Source of the DNA: Lineus longissimus
Lineage: Eukaryota; Nemertea; Pilidiophora; Heteronemertea; Lineidae
Reading direction: 5' to 3'
Assembly: GCF_910592395.1 (NCBI RefSeq)
Contig: NC_088316.1
Location: 13,206,001 to 13,270,000 of the forward strand
DNA: 64,000 bases
In this document: in pieces, positions 12,210 through 22,799 of the stretch
Position numbering within the stretch: position 1 is the first letter of the stretch
Layout: every line of letters starts with the position of its first letter
Position numbers and translations under genes: made by a program
The notes under the pieces: model-generated
Told to the model about the DNA's origin: nothing
The model's database searches: none
What the model saw: only the letters and a program-made list of their open reading frames with translations

Positions 12210-13964
12210 ATGGCCGTCTCCCCAGTTGTCTCATTAGAGAGCAAGTGTATCAATGAAGATGGCCATCGTGTAGAATCGTGGAAGGCAAAACTCCTGGAGG
12301 CAATTCAACAGAGGAGTATTGCGAATGCAAGGAATATTTTGTCTGATGCACCGGTAGGAAGGTCTTCAATCCTCAATGAGCCACTGGTAAAGCAAGAAAA
12401 GAGAGGAAGATCGAACAAGATACAAGACGAGCAAAGTTATGGTTCAGATTGCTTCAGATTTACACTTCCAGTCATTGTGGCAGCGATTCATTGTGACACT
12501 GCTATGGTCGAACTCTTCCTTAGCAACGGCGCGGATTTGTACGCAAAGGAGGGAGAAGGGGATAATATTGTTCACGCATTGGTTTGGGTTGCAGCTTTAC
12601 AACCCGAGAAAGAACGTGATCTCTGTAACGTCTATGGTTATCTCCTAGAACTTTCCGATACCGTCCCAAACAAGAGAAAACTGCTTCTTTCTGATGATGC
12701 GGAAGGATTGCGCCCATTGGAGCTAGCTGCTAAACTCGCGACATTTCTGCTCTTGCGTGCGATTATCGAAACGGAAGGTGTCTACAGGACAGTGCTGTCG
12801 AAGTCTCCGATCGCTCGGAGGGTCAGGTACGATCTGACGGAATACGAATGCCCAGGGCTAGAGAGTAGACGGCTTTTGGCACCACCACAGTTCCTCAGTC
12901 GCATGCTTGAGACGGATCTCGACAAAGAGGGAGTACGCGAATGGTTCGACCATCCGCTTATGCAAACGTGGATAAAAGGAAGCACATTTTCTCAACGGAT
13001 TCTGCTAGTTTTCTTCCTTAGCAATATATTAGCCATTATTGGTGTTACGCTGATAGACGAATTCGGCCACGCGCAAACCTGCATCCCTAAAAATTCGACC
13101 TCGTTCAATTCGACCTCGAACGGGGTGGCATCCGTGAAAAGGTCCGTGTTCTATCTTGCAGCGTTTATGGATCTGGTTTTGGTTCCTTTGACCACAGCAG
13201 GATTTTTTAGGGGACTCTGGAAAGAATATAACCGACACCGAGTAGGTTTTCCTAAAGTGTTAAACAAGCCAGGTTTTATGAATCGAGGAGCCCACCCCGT
13301 CGTCAATGAACTCTATTTTGCGACTATTTACAATTTGAAGACAGTGGCATTGCTGCTCCACGCCGTTATAATGCTGACCGTGCAGAACTGGTCGCAAGGG
13401 TCGATTGGATATTTCATGGTTTTAAATCGCTGCAATCTTCAGATATGGCTGTGGTGGACCATGCTTTACAACGTCCAAATTCTACCCCGGATTGGCCACG
13501 TCGTGATTGGGGTGTTTCGCTGTTTTATAGCATTTTTCAGTTTTAGTGTCGTATTCCTGATGTTTTTCATTGCTTCGGCTGAGGCCCTTCGATCCATTTC
13601 CATATACTATTGTTTGGATCAAGTTGGATATTCTCTTGACTGTTACTATTCTACATTTATGACCATGTTGAACATGATAAATTATCGCGAAGTTTCGAGT
13701 GGAAGCAATTCAGGAATCACCATGATTATGCACGCACATATCGTTATTGTACTCTCTATCATACTTATGAATTACTTGATTGCCCTGTTTTCGGACATAG
13801 TTGGAAGAACGGAACATCATAAAAAGATCATATTGTCCGTCATCCGGGTAAACGCAGCCTTCTTCTGGACTGTAATACGCGAGGGTTCCCATGACCTTCT
13901 GCCGAAGCTTTTGCAATCCAAGGAAAAGAAGTTTTTTATTGACTGCGATGAGTACACACTTTAA
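12210..13964 (+). CDS. Ankyrin-repeat TRP-like cation channel, copy B1
   Basis: A single-exon 584-aa frame, paralogous to A over its whole length and clearly diverged from it. The ATG at 12210 starts MAVSPVVSLE. The frame is open 42 nt upstream but without ATG, and an acceptor-like CCGCAG precedes the start codon. Ankyrin repeat at about 85-116; pre-S1 motif FDHPLMQTW; hydrophobic segments at about 263-282, 311-331, 369-392, 399-424, 440-457 and 504-528; pore candidate at 475-492. S6 reads MNYLIALFSDIVG. N-glycosylation sequons (NST) lie in the S1-S2 extracellular loop. A and B may assemble together, since TRP channels are tetramers and these are always paired here; that is inference. Confidence 0.5.
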   Translation: MAVSPVVSLESKCINEDGHRVESWKAKLLEAIQQRSIANARNILSDAPVGRSSILNEPLVKQEKRGRSNKIQDEQSYGSDCFRFTLPVIVAAIHCDTAMVELFLSNGADLYAKEGEGDNIVHALVWVAALQPEKERDLCNVYGYLLELSDTVPNKRKLLLSDDAEGLRPLELAAKLATFLLLRAIIETEGVYRTVLSKSPIARRVRYDLTEYECPGLESRRLLAPPQFLSRMLETDLDKEGVREWFDHPLMQTWIKGSTFSQRILLVFFLSNILAIIGVTLIDEFGHAQTCIPKNSTSFNSTSNGVASVKRSVFYLAAFMDLVLVPLTTAGFFRGLWKEYNRHRVGFPKVLNKPGFMNRGAHPVVNELYFATIYNLKTVALLLHAVIMLTVQNWSQGSIGYFMVLNRCNLQIWLWWTMLYNVQILPRIGHVVIGVFRCFIAFFSFSVVFLMFFIASAEALRSISIYYCLDQVGYSLDCYYSTFMTMLNMINYREVSSGSNSGITMIMHAHIVIVLSIILMNYLIALFSDIVGRTEHHKKIILSVIRVNAAFFWTVIREGSHDLLPKLLQSKEKKFFIDCDEYTL

Positions 13965-13989
13965 CATCAGAGTTATCTTCATAACATCA

Positions 13990-14009
13990 CCCCCCCCCCC
14001 CCACCCCCC
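13990..14009. repeat. Poly-C tract after B1
   Basis: A run of C broken by one A, 25 nt after the B1 stop, in the 3' UTR or just beyond. Equivalent tracts of different length follow B2 (19991-20010) and B3 (32244-32270). Confidence 0.5.
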
Positions 14010-14295
14010 TTTCACGGAAAAGCTTTTCAGGAGGTCGGTACGTCCTAAACGGGCAAGGGCAAAGAAACGCAAAGTTGATGCGAAAGGTCATCAGTGACAT
14101 TGTCAACATTCCAGATGTTTGCTGTGATCAGCTTTATCGGTTAACTGTGACAATCGACTGAGAGTAAATAAAAATTGGATACCCATGAGAGACCAATGCT
14201 TACACAAATGCATTAACACATCAAAATGTTGTTTGTTCAGTTGGCGAGATACAATGTAATAATGATGACAATTAGCAGAAAATCGTATAGTCAGC

Positions 14296-14501
14296 ATTCT
14301 GCTTATTAATTATTTAATAGGACTAGTTTCTGACGTCGTAGGAAGGATGGAACAACATAGATACATATGTATATCATATTGGCCGTCACCAGGTTAAATG
14401 CAGCTTTTTACCCGACTTTTACGTCCGAGGTTCTTGATGATTTCTTGCCGAGGTTCATGTGAGGGAAACAAACAAGATTTGTTATCGACTGCGAGGTGTA
14501 A
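14296..14501 (+). pseudogene. Relic C1: 3' end of a third TRP-like paralogue
   Basis: The translation reads ILLINYLIGLVSDVVGRMEQ (S6 and the start of the tail), then after a break ILAVTRLNAAF, then FLPRFM, a stop codon, and TRFVIDCEV. This is the conserved C-terminus of A/B/D channels. Compared with copy C2 it has 8 extra bases near 14364 that shift the frame. No S1-S5 or ankyrin part precedes it, so it is a 5'-truncated dead copy. Confidence 0.5.
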
Positions 14502-15438
14502 ACTATTCAATATTACCGCATGAAGAGGTCTACAGTTTGACGTTTTTCTCACCTTTGTACTTTCGACCGGTTTGAAATGAAGCGCGATCGGACCAACCAT
14601 TCCTTACAGTGCAATTTTGTTCAAAGATCTAAATTTGGACTTAGCTCTCGAAGATGTCGGCTCTTCCATCTCTTGGGTCACCAGAGAGCACTTTTTCATG
14701 TGTAAATGTAGCCAGACAGATCTAGTACGCGAGTAGATCACCTGTCAAATGATATTTAAACCGCAGTGTCACGGGAGACTTCAAAACAAAACTTCAAGTT
14801 TACCCGCTTCAATAACGTTTTGAGCTCTCCTTGAGCAAAGTAAGCACAAAACGCTTCCCGGTATAGGTTAATACTCTTGCTAACAATGATTCATCGCATT
14901 AAGTACCATACCTCTATGACACTTGGAAGACCGTATTCGGTTCTGCTTCCTGATGCATTGCATATGCAACGAGTCATGATTTCTTAACGCTTCAGATGAC
15001 CGCAAGTGGCCCGAGTGGCCCCAGTATAAGTCACGTTAACGTGGAAACTCCGCTTCACGTCACATGCACCCGTTTTTGAATGGCGGTTTCGGGAAACCGA
15101 TTACGATGGACCCGTGACACCTCAAACATAATCACATTGCTGTACTAAAACAACGCAAACAAATCGGTTGCCAGTATCAGTCGAATTCTAGGCTGTATCT
15201 GTCGTACCACAACTCGCTTGAATACTGTGTACATATTGGACTCGTATCGGTAGGTTGCACTTGCCTTTAATGCACGTAGGAAGAGAAAGTCAGGTACAGT
15301 AGAATAACGGAGGAAGAGTGGCTCTGCTCAGGCCGTGGCCTGCAGTTTGTGGACCAGGATTTGATCATCGGCCTGGAACTGTGACTTTTGTTTTTGTCGC
15401 CGAACTACTGCACTACGGGTGTGCTCAAAGCTGACACA

Positions 15439-17193
15439 ATGGATGTTGAATCGGTCAATGAGAATGACCAACTGGATAAATGGCAGAAAAAACTTCTGGG
15501 AGCCATTCAAGAGCGAAATATTGTGGACGCTAACACTCTCCTGACTGATGCTACCGAGAGGAGCACCTTATTACTCAGTATGACGCTTGTGGACATAAAA
15601 CATGCCAAGGGAACTGGGCTTAGGAGTGCAGAAAGTGAAGGAAACCGTGGTAAATGCTTCAGAAGAACACTTCCAGTGATCTTGGCAGCGGTTCATGGTG
15701 ACACTGCCATGGTCGAACTCTTTTGTGACCACGGCGCAGATGTGTATGCCAAAGACGCAGAGGGGGACAATATTGCTCACGCTCTGGTTTGGATGGCAGC
15801 TGCTCAACCAGCGAAGGAACGTGACCTCTGCAACGTGTATTGGAAAATTTTAGAACTTGCCAAAACTGGCGAAAACCAGAAAAAACTTCTACATTCTCAG
15901 GATGCAGATGGTTTCCGCCCGCTGGAAGTAGCCGCGAAGCTTGGAACTTTTTTGCTCCTTGGGGTTATTATCGAAACAGTAGGTGTCCACAAGAGAGTAA
16001 TGTCAGAATCCCTGATCACTCGGAAAGTCAGATACGACCTGACGGAGTATGAATGCCCGGGGCCAGAGAGTAGGCGACTTTTAGCACCGACGTACTTCCT
16101 GCGGCACATGCTCGAAACCGATCTTGAGAAAGATGGCGTTCAAGAGTTGTTCGATCATCCGTTGATGCGAAAATGGACAAAAGCAAAAGTAAACGACTTA
16201 CGATGTTTGGCAATTCAGTTTTTTGTCACTGTTTTGACTATCACTGGAGTTACCATATTCGATGACTTCGGCCATGCGGAGACTTGCATTAGTGACAATA
16301 AGACCAAGGTCATCCCGGATTCATTGGTGATGCCGGTGAGTGTGAAATATTCGGTGTTTTACATCGCAGCGCTCTTGGATTTCCTGTTTATCTCTTGTGC
16401 CTTATGTTGTCATTCCAGAGGACTTTGGAAAGTCTACCAACGCAATAAAGTTGGTTTCAAGAAATTCTACCGGCCACATGGCATGAGTGAAGAGAGCCAA
16501 CTCGTTGTAAATGAAGCTACTTTCTGGGCTGTTTGCTGTTTGAAGTCATTATTATTGCTGTTTCACGTCGTGATGACACTGACTGTGTCGAACTGGATGC
16601 AGGGGACACTCGGATATATCATGCTCGCGAATCGCTGCCTCATTCAGCTCGCTTTGTGGTGGACGCTCCTTTTCTACGTCAAACTTCTAACCAGGATTGG
16701 CCACATCGTGATAGGGGTGAGGCGTTGTTTGACGGCATTTGTTACGTTCGATTTTGAATTCTACATCATCTTCTTTGGCATCGCCGAGGCGTTACGGTCC
16801 ATTTCCACATACTATTGTTTGGATCAAATTGGATATTCTATTGACAGTCACTATTTTACCTTTTTGACCATGCTGAACATGGCAAATCCTTGGGATTCAT
16901 CACGCGGAAGCACCCCAGCTATCATCATAGCCATACACACAACAATCGTCTGCATACTTGCAATTACGCTAATCAATTATTTGATAGCTTTATTTTCGGA
17001 CATCGTCGGGAAGGTAGAACATCATAAAAAAATCATTTTGGCCATCACGAGGCTCAACACTGCTTTCGAGCTAACTGTAATGTTCGAGGGCCTTTACGAT
17101 TTGTTACCGAGGTTTTTGTGCGACAAGAAAAGGAGATTTGTTATCGATTTGGACGAGTTTATATTGTTACGTCGTGATACGACCATTCTTTAA
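15439..17193 (+). CDS. Ankyrin-repeat TRP-like cation channel, copy A2 (extended C-terminus)
   Basis: Nearly identical to A1, 584 aa from the ATG at 15439. Differences: the A1 stop TAA is TTG here, adding nine residues (LLRRDTTIL) before the next stop. S5 has Glu for Val (DFEFYIIFFG), putting a charge in the membrane segment. Pro to Thr (LLTRIGH) lies before S5, and Arg to Cys lies near the C-terminus. The ATG context is also weaker (CACAATGG). These may mark early decay or a functional change. Segments are otherwise as in A1. Confidence 0.5.
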   Translation: MDVESVNENDQLDKWQKKLLGAIQERNIVDANTLLTDATERSTLLLSMTLVDIKHAKGTGLRSAESEGNRGKCFRRTLPVILAAVHGDTAMVELFCDHGADVYAKDAEGDNIAHALVWMAAAQPAKERDLCNVYWKILELAKTGENQKKLLHSQDADGFRPLEVAAKLGTFLLLGVIIETVGVHKRVMSESLITRKVRYDLTEYECPGPESRRLLAPTYFLRHMLETDLEKDGVQELFDHPLMRKWTKAKVNDLRCLAIQFFVTVLTITGVTIFDDFGHAETCISDNKTKVIPDSLVMPVSVKYSVFYIAALLDFLFISCALCCHSRGLWKVYQRNKVGFKKFYRPHGMSEESQLVVNEATFWAVCCLKSLLLLFHVVMTLTVSNWMQGTLGYIMLANRCLIQLALWWTLLFYVKLLTRIGHIVIGVRRCLTAFVTFDFEFYIIFFGIAEALRSISTYYCLDQIGYSIDSHYFTFLTMLNMANPWDSSRGSTPAIIIAIHTTIVCILAITLINYLIALFSDIVGKVEHHKKIILAITRLNTAFELTVMFEGLYDLLPRFLCDKKRRFVIDLDEFILLRRDTTIL

Positions 17194-18212
17194 AAGATGA
17201 AGCATTTTAGGTAGTCACAACTTGTCACGTACGAGGAATATCACTGATAAACCGCCTGACTGGTTTTGAGATCATCACACATTCGTGTCTGATTTTAGGT
17301 CATCACACGCTGTGAATAATTCAAGGCCATCACACCTTGGCTAATACATTGGCTTTGTCGTTTCCCGGGATGCCACAGGGGCCAGGTATCTCCATTGAAC
17401 TACGACTCGGCTCTTCTGTGAGAGGCTGATGAGGGTGACATTTAGTGTGCCATTAGATATCAATACATGTACATTGTATTTCTATATCGCTCTTGTTTGA
17501 CTGTACACATCAAAGTGACAGTAAACCAACCTCCCCATGAGATCGAGAACAATGCTATCGCTAATGCATTATTGCCATCAACATAATTCATTTGCTTAGT
17601 TGAAATCAAACAAAATCTCACAGAATTTGGTCAATATCCTGATTGCTGTTTCACGTCACCAACAAAAGTTAAAATATAGGCGGGTTTAAATTGCCTGGTA
17701 CAAGACACTTACCACTGCAACTATACTCGCAACAAAACATTGCTCTGAAATAAACATGCACAACGACCGCCATCGCAAAATTATGTACCTTGACTGTTAC
17801 TGTGGAACCTCGCAAGGCTATGACGTGGATGAAGGGGCGTGATTGGTCAACATCCATCACGTGATGATTGGGGTTGGCGATCGACATCATGACAAATTCC
17901 CTGGACAAATGCATATCCAAGTCGGAGATATATGGAAGCAGCAGTCGAACAGTTGCATTTATTTAGTTTCACGGCTCATAGCGGTTTGATAAAAGGCGAT
18001 AGAGGAAGAGATGATATTTTAGTCGTGGTGATGATCGATATACATGTAATTTCTCTCAGTCATCATTCACGCTTCGTGGCTGGAAGATTTATGAGACTGA
18101 CGAAGGACTTCAAACCGAATTCAGTTAGTGTCCAGGATGTGTAACATGCACCGGGTAAGGTAGCCTCAATTTGTTGTATGTTTGGTCCCAAGCGATTACC
18201 CAAATCCGCAGC
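17194..18212 (+). promoter_or_regulatory. A2-to-B2 intergenic region with palindromic E-box
   Basis: Equivalent to 11186-12209 and gene-free. It keeps the CATCACGTGATG palindrome at 17855-17866. Confidence 0.5.
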
Positions 18213-19967
18213 ATGGCCGTCTCCCCAGTTGTCTCATTAGAGAGCAAGTGTATCAATGAAGATGGCCATCGTGTAGAATCGTGGAAGGCAAAACTCCTGG
18301 AGGCAATTCAACAGAGGAGTATTGCGAATGCAAGGAATATTTTGTCTGATGCACCGGTAGGAAGGTCTTCAATCCTCAATGAACCACTGGTAAAGCAAGA
18401 AAAGAGAGGAAGATCGAACAAGATACAAGACGAGCAAAGTTATGGTTCAGATTGCTTTAGATTTACACTTCCAGTCATTGTGGCAGCGATTCATTGTGAC
18501 ACTGCTATGGTCGAACTCTTCCTTAGCAACGGCGCGGATTTGTACGCAAAGGAGGGAGAAGGGGATAATATTGTTCACGCATTGGTTTGGGTTGCAGCTT
18601 TACAACCCGAGAAAGAACGTGATCTCTGTAACGTCTATGGTTATCTCCTAGAACTTTCCGATACCGTCCCAAACAAGAGAAAACTGCTTCTTTCTGAGGA
18701 TGCGGAAGGATTGCGCCCATTGGAGCTAGCTGCTAAGCTCGCGACATTTCTGCTCCTGCGTGCGATTATCGAAACGGAAGGTGTCTACAGGACAGTGCTG
18801 TCGAAGTCTCCGATCGCTCGGAGGGTCAGGTACGATCTGACGGAATACGAATGCCCAGGGCCAGAGAGTAGACGACTGTTGGCACCACCACAGTTCCTCA
18901 GTCGCATGCTTGAGACGGATCTCGACAAAGAGGGAGTACGCGAATGGTTCGACCATCCGCTTATGCAAACGTGGATAAAAGGAAGCACATTTTCTCGAAG
19001 GATTCTGCTAGTTTTCTTCCTTAGCAATATATTAGCCATTATTGGTGTAACGCTGATAGACGAATTCGGCCACGCGCAAACCTGCATCCCTAGAAATTCG
19101 ACCTCGTTCAATTCGACCTCGAACGGGGTGGCATCCGTGAAAAGGTCCGTGTTCTATCTTGCAGCGTTTATGGATCTGGTTTTGGTGCCTTTGACCACAG
19201 CAGGATTTTTTAGGGGACTCTGGAAAGTATATAACCGACACCGAGTAGGTTTTCATAAAGTGTTAAACAAGCCAGGTTTTATGAATCGAGGAGCCGACCT
19301 CGTCGTCAATGAACTCTATTTTGCGACTATTTACAATTTGAAGACAGTGGCATTGCTGCTCCACGCCGTTATAATGCTGACCGTGCAGAACTGGTCGCAA
19401 GGGTCGATTGGATATTTCATGTTTTTTAATCGCTGCAATCTTCAGATATGGCTGTGGTGGACCATGCTTTACAACGTCCAAATTCTACCCCGGATTGGCC
19501 ACGTCGTGATTGGGGTGTTTCGCTGTTTTATAGCATTTTTCAGTTTTAGTGTCGTATTCCTGATGTTTTTCATTGCTTCGGCTGAGGCCCTTCGATCCAT
19601 TTCCATATACTATTGTTTGGATCAAGTTGGATATTCTCTTGACTGTTACTATTCTACATTTATGACCATGCTGAACATGATAAATTATCGCGAAGTTTCG
19701 AGTGGAAGCAATTCAGGAATCACCATGATTATGCACGCACATATCGTTATTGTACTCTCTATCATACTTATGAATTACTTGATTGCCCTGTTTTCGGACA
19801 TAGTTGGAAGAACGGAACATCATAAAAAGATCATATTGTCCGTCACACGGGTAAACGCAGCCTTCTTCTGGACTGTAATGCGCGAGGGTTCCCATGAACT
19901 TCTGCCGAAGTTTTTGCAATCCAAGCAAAAGAAGTTTTTTATTGACTGCGATGAGTACACACTTTAA
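18213..19967 (+). CDS. Ankyrin-repeat TRP-like cation channel, copy B2
   Basis: A single-exon 584-aa frame from the ATG at 18213, differing from B1 by scattered substitutions (for example KVYNRHRVGFHKV for KEYNRHRVGFPKV in the S2-S3 loop, and RNST for KNST in the S1-S2 loop). Ankyrin repeat, six hydrophobic segments, pore candidate and S6 gate motif are all intact. It appears functional. Confidence 0.5.
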   Translation: MAVSPVVSLESKCINEDGHRVESWKAKLLEAIQQRSIANARNILSDAPVGRSSILNEPLVKQEKRGRSNKIQDEQSYGSDCFRFTLPVIVAAIHCDTAMVELFLSNGADLYAKEGEGDNIVHALVWVAALQPEKERDLCNVYGYLLELSDTVPNKRKLLLSEDAEGLRPLELAAKLATFLLLRAIIETEGVYRTVLSKSPIARRVRYDLTEYECPGPESRRLLAPPQFLSRMLETDLDKEGVREWFDHPLMQTWIKGSTFSRRILLVFFLSNILAIIGVTLIDEFGHAQTCIPRNSTSFNSTSNGVASVKRSVFYLAAFMDLVLVPLTTAGFFRGLWKVYNRHRVGFHKVLNKPGFMNRGADLVVNELYFATIYNLKTVALLLHAVIMLTVQNWSQGSIGYFMFFNRCNLQIWLWWTMLYNVQILPRIGHVVIGVFRCFIAFFSFSVVFLMFFIASAEALRSISIYYCLDQVGYSLDCYYSTFMTMLNMINYREVSSGSNSGITMIMHAHIVIVLSIILMNYLIALFSDIVGRTEHHKKIILSVTRVNAAFFWTVMREGSHELLPKFLQSKQKKFFIDCDEYTL

Positions 19968-19990
19968 CATCAGAGTTATCTTCATAACAT

Positions 19991-20010
19991 CCCCCCCCCC
20001 CCCCCCTCCC
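19991..20010. repeat. Poly-C tract after B2
   Basis: The unit-2 counterpart of the tract at 13990, interrupted by one T. Confidence 0.5.
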
Positions 20011-20291
20011 TCACGGAAAAGCTTTTCAGGAGGTCGGTATGTCCTAAACGGGCAAGGGCAAAGAAACGCAATGTTGATGCGAAAGGTCAGTGACATTGTC
20101 AACATTCCTGAGGTTTGCTGTGATCAGCTTTATCGATTAACTGTGACAATCGACTGAGAGTAAATAAAAATTGGATGCCCATGAGAGACCAATGCTAACA
20201 CAAATGCATTAACACATCAAAATGTTGTTTGTTCAGTTGGCGAGATACAATGTAATAATGATGACAATCAGCAGAAAATCGTATAGTCAGC

Positions 20292-20489
20292 ATTCTGCTT
20301 ATTAATTATTTAATAGGACTAGTTTCTGACGTCGTAGGAAAGATGGAACAACATAGATATATCATATTGGCCGTCACCAGGTTAAATGTAGCTTTTTACC
20401 CGACTTTTACGTCCGAGGTTCTTGATGATTTCTTGCCGAGGTTCATGTGAGGGAAACAAACGAGATTTGTTATCGACTGCGAGGTGTAA
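20292..20489 (+). pseudogene. Relic C2: 3' end of a third TRP-like paralogue
   Basis: The best preserved of the three C relics. One frame of 66 codons runs from the S6 segment (LINYLIGLVSDVVGKMEQHR) through IILAVTRLNVAF and FLPRFM, a TGA stop, and TRFVIDCEV to a terminal TAA. The internal TGA and the missing upstream gene make it non-functional. By eye it is closer to the minus-strand gene at 45061-46821 (DVVGKME, DCEE) than to A or B. Confidence 0.5.
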
Positions 20490-22042
20490 ACTTTTCAATA
20501 TTACCGCATGAAGAGGTCTACAGTTTGACGTTTTTCTCACCTTTGTACTTTCGACCGGTTTGAATTGAAGCGCGATCGGACCAACCATTCCTTACAGTGC
20601 CATTTTGTTCAAAGATCTAAATTTGGACTTAGCTCTCGAAGATCTCGGCTCTTCCATCTCTTGGGTCACCAGAGAGCACTTTTTCATGTGTAAATGTAGC
20701 CAGACAGATCTAGTACGCGTGTAGATCACCTGTTAAATGATATTTAAACCGCAGTGTCACGGGAGACTTCAAAACAAAACTTCAAGTTTACCAGCTTCAA
20801 TAACGTTTTGAGCTCTCCTTTAGCAAAGTTAGCACAAAACGCTTCCCGGTATACGTTAATACTATTGCTAACAATGATTCATCGCATTTAGGACCATACC
20901 TCTATGACACTTGGAAGACCGTATTCCGTTCTGCTTCCTGATGCATTGCATATGAAACGAGTCATGATTTGTTAACGCTTCAGATGACCGCAAGTGGCCC
21001 GAGTGGCCCTGGTATAAATCACGTTAACGTGGAAACTCCGCTTCACGTCACATGCACCCGTTTTTGAATGGCGGTTTCGGGAAACCGATGACGATGGACC
21101 CGTGACACCTCAAACATAATCACATTGCTGTACTAAAACAAAGCAAACAAATCGGTTGCCAGTACCAGTCCAATTATGGGCTGTGGTTGTCGTACCACAA
21201 CTCGCTTGCATACTGTGTACATATTGGACTCGTATCGGTAGGTTGCATTTGCCTTGGATGCACGCAGGAAGAGAAAGTCAGGTACAGTAGAATCACGGAG
21301 GAAGGGTGGCTCTGCTCAGGCCGTGGCCTGCAGTTTGTGGACCAGGATTTGACCGTCGGCCTGGAACTGTGACTTTTGTTTTTGTCGCCGAACTACTGCA
21401 CTACGGGTGTGCTCAAAGCTGACACCATGGATGTTGAATCGGTCAATGAGAATGACCAACTGGATAAATGGCAGAAAAAACTTCTGGGAGCCATTCAAGA
21501 GCGAAATATTGTGGACGCTAACACTCTCCTGACTGATGCTACCGAGAGGAGCACCTTATTACTCAGTATGACGCTTGTGGACATAAAACATGCCAAGGGA
21601 ACTGGGCTTAGGAGTGCAGAAAGTGAAGGAAACCGTGGTAAATGCTTCAGAAGAACACTTCCAGTGATCTTGGCAGCGGTTCATGGTGACACTGCCATGG
21701 TCGAACTCTTTTGTGACCACGGCGCAGATGTGTATGCCAAAGACGCAGAGGGGGACAATATTGCTCACGCTCTGGTTTGGATGGCAGCTGCTCAACCAGC
21801 GAAGGAACGTGACCTCTGCAACGTGTATTGGAAAATTTTAGAACTTGCCAAAACTGGCGAAAACCAGAAAAAACTTCTACATTCTCAGGATGCAGATGGT
21901 TTCCGCCCGCTGGAAGTAGCCGCAAAGCTTGGAACTTTTTTGCTCCTTGGGGTTATTATCGAAACGGTAGGTGTCCACAAGAGAGTGTTGTCAGAATCCC
22001 TGATCACTCGGAAAGTCAGATACGACCTGACGGAGTATGAAT

Positions 22043-22114
22043 TGAACACATCCTAAGCGTCTTCCATTATCTCGCTGAAAGTATTGGGAGGAAAACCTGA
22101 ATATCAACCTGATA
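22043..22114 (-). repeat. Split direct repeat B2 (element 3' terminus)
   Basis: 72 bp identical to B1 at 22391-22462. Begins TGAACACATCCTAAGCG on the plus strand, directly against the TRP gene. Confidence 0.5.
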
Positions 22115-22309
22115 CTCAGGGGCGAGAAAATAAAAGACCGCAAAGGGGGGGTGGGGTGGGCAAAAGGATCCTCCGATCCCCACAGCCCAAAGTTCCAAAA
22201 GACAACGTAAGCTAATAAAATTGGGGCCGAGGCGACCAACATGGCACCCAACGGCCATACGCTCAATCCCCGTAGAATACGGGGCAAAAGCTTCTGCCCA
22301 GAGATCCTA

Positions 22310-22390
22310 GAAAGCGAAATACGAAGTGGTCTCTCCTTGGCCCGGGAGCTCAATTTATACTACGCTCGACAATAGAAGACGCTTATGGTG
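22310..22390 (-). repeat. Split direct repeat A2
   Basis: 81 bp matching A1 (28305-28385) with one mismatch seen (TACGCTC against TATGCTC). It abuts B1 directly; this A2/B1 joint represents the closed-circle junction. Confidence 0.5.
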
Positions 22391-22462
22391 TGAACACATC
22401 CTAAGCGTCTTCCATTATCTCGCTGAAAGTATTGGGAGGAAAACCTGAATATCAACCTGATA
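22391..22462 (-). repeat. Split direct repeat B1
   Basis: 72 bp identical to B2 and directly adjacent to A2. Confidence 0.5.
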
Positions 22463-22799
22463 TGGATTCCCGAAAACATTCCATATCACCATTCCAGCTT
22501 TTTCCCCCAATACCCCATCACCCCATCACCCATCACCCCACAACACCCAAAACCATGAACAGCAAATGGATGTCCACAGGCAAAGCTCATGGTATCATGG
22601 GATGGCAGGAACGACAACTTACATAGACTGAAGAAGAAACTTTTATACTATCCGCTTTAATTACAGAAAATATAAACCTTCAACCCATTTGACAAGAGTT
22701 TATCAATTACAAACGCTACCTTAAAAGTGATACAATTATGGACACACTCGACAGAAATGGATTATCAGAACCAAGACCAATACATTAACAAAACGACAC

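Larger units (their letters stand above)
8815..14795. repeat. Tandem segmental repeat unit 1 (genes A1, B1, relic C1)
   Basis: The unit starts with AAGTTTACCCGC. The same start recurs at 14796 and 20784, giving periods of 5981 and 5988 bp. Coding and non-coding DNA are nearly identical between units, so this is a recent segmental duplication rather than conserved genes alone. Confidence 0.5.
14796..20783. repeat. Tandem segmental repeat unit 2 (genes A2, B2, relic C2)
   Basis: The second copy of the roughly 6-kb unit, with the same order and strand as unit 1 and free of large insertions. Confidence 0.5.

Noticed and set aside
22432-22626. Possible host gene between the direct repeats and the recombinase
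   Set aside because: It lies within the element's 3' non-coding part, is short, and is simple-sequence rich (CCCATCACCC).
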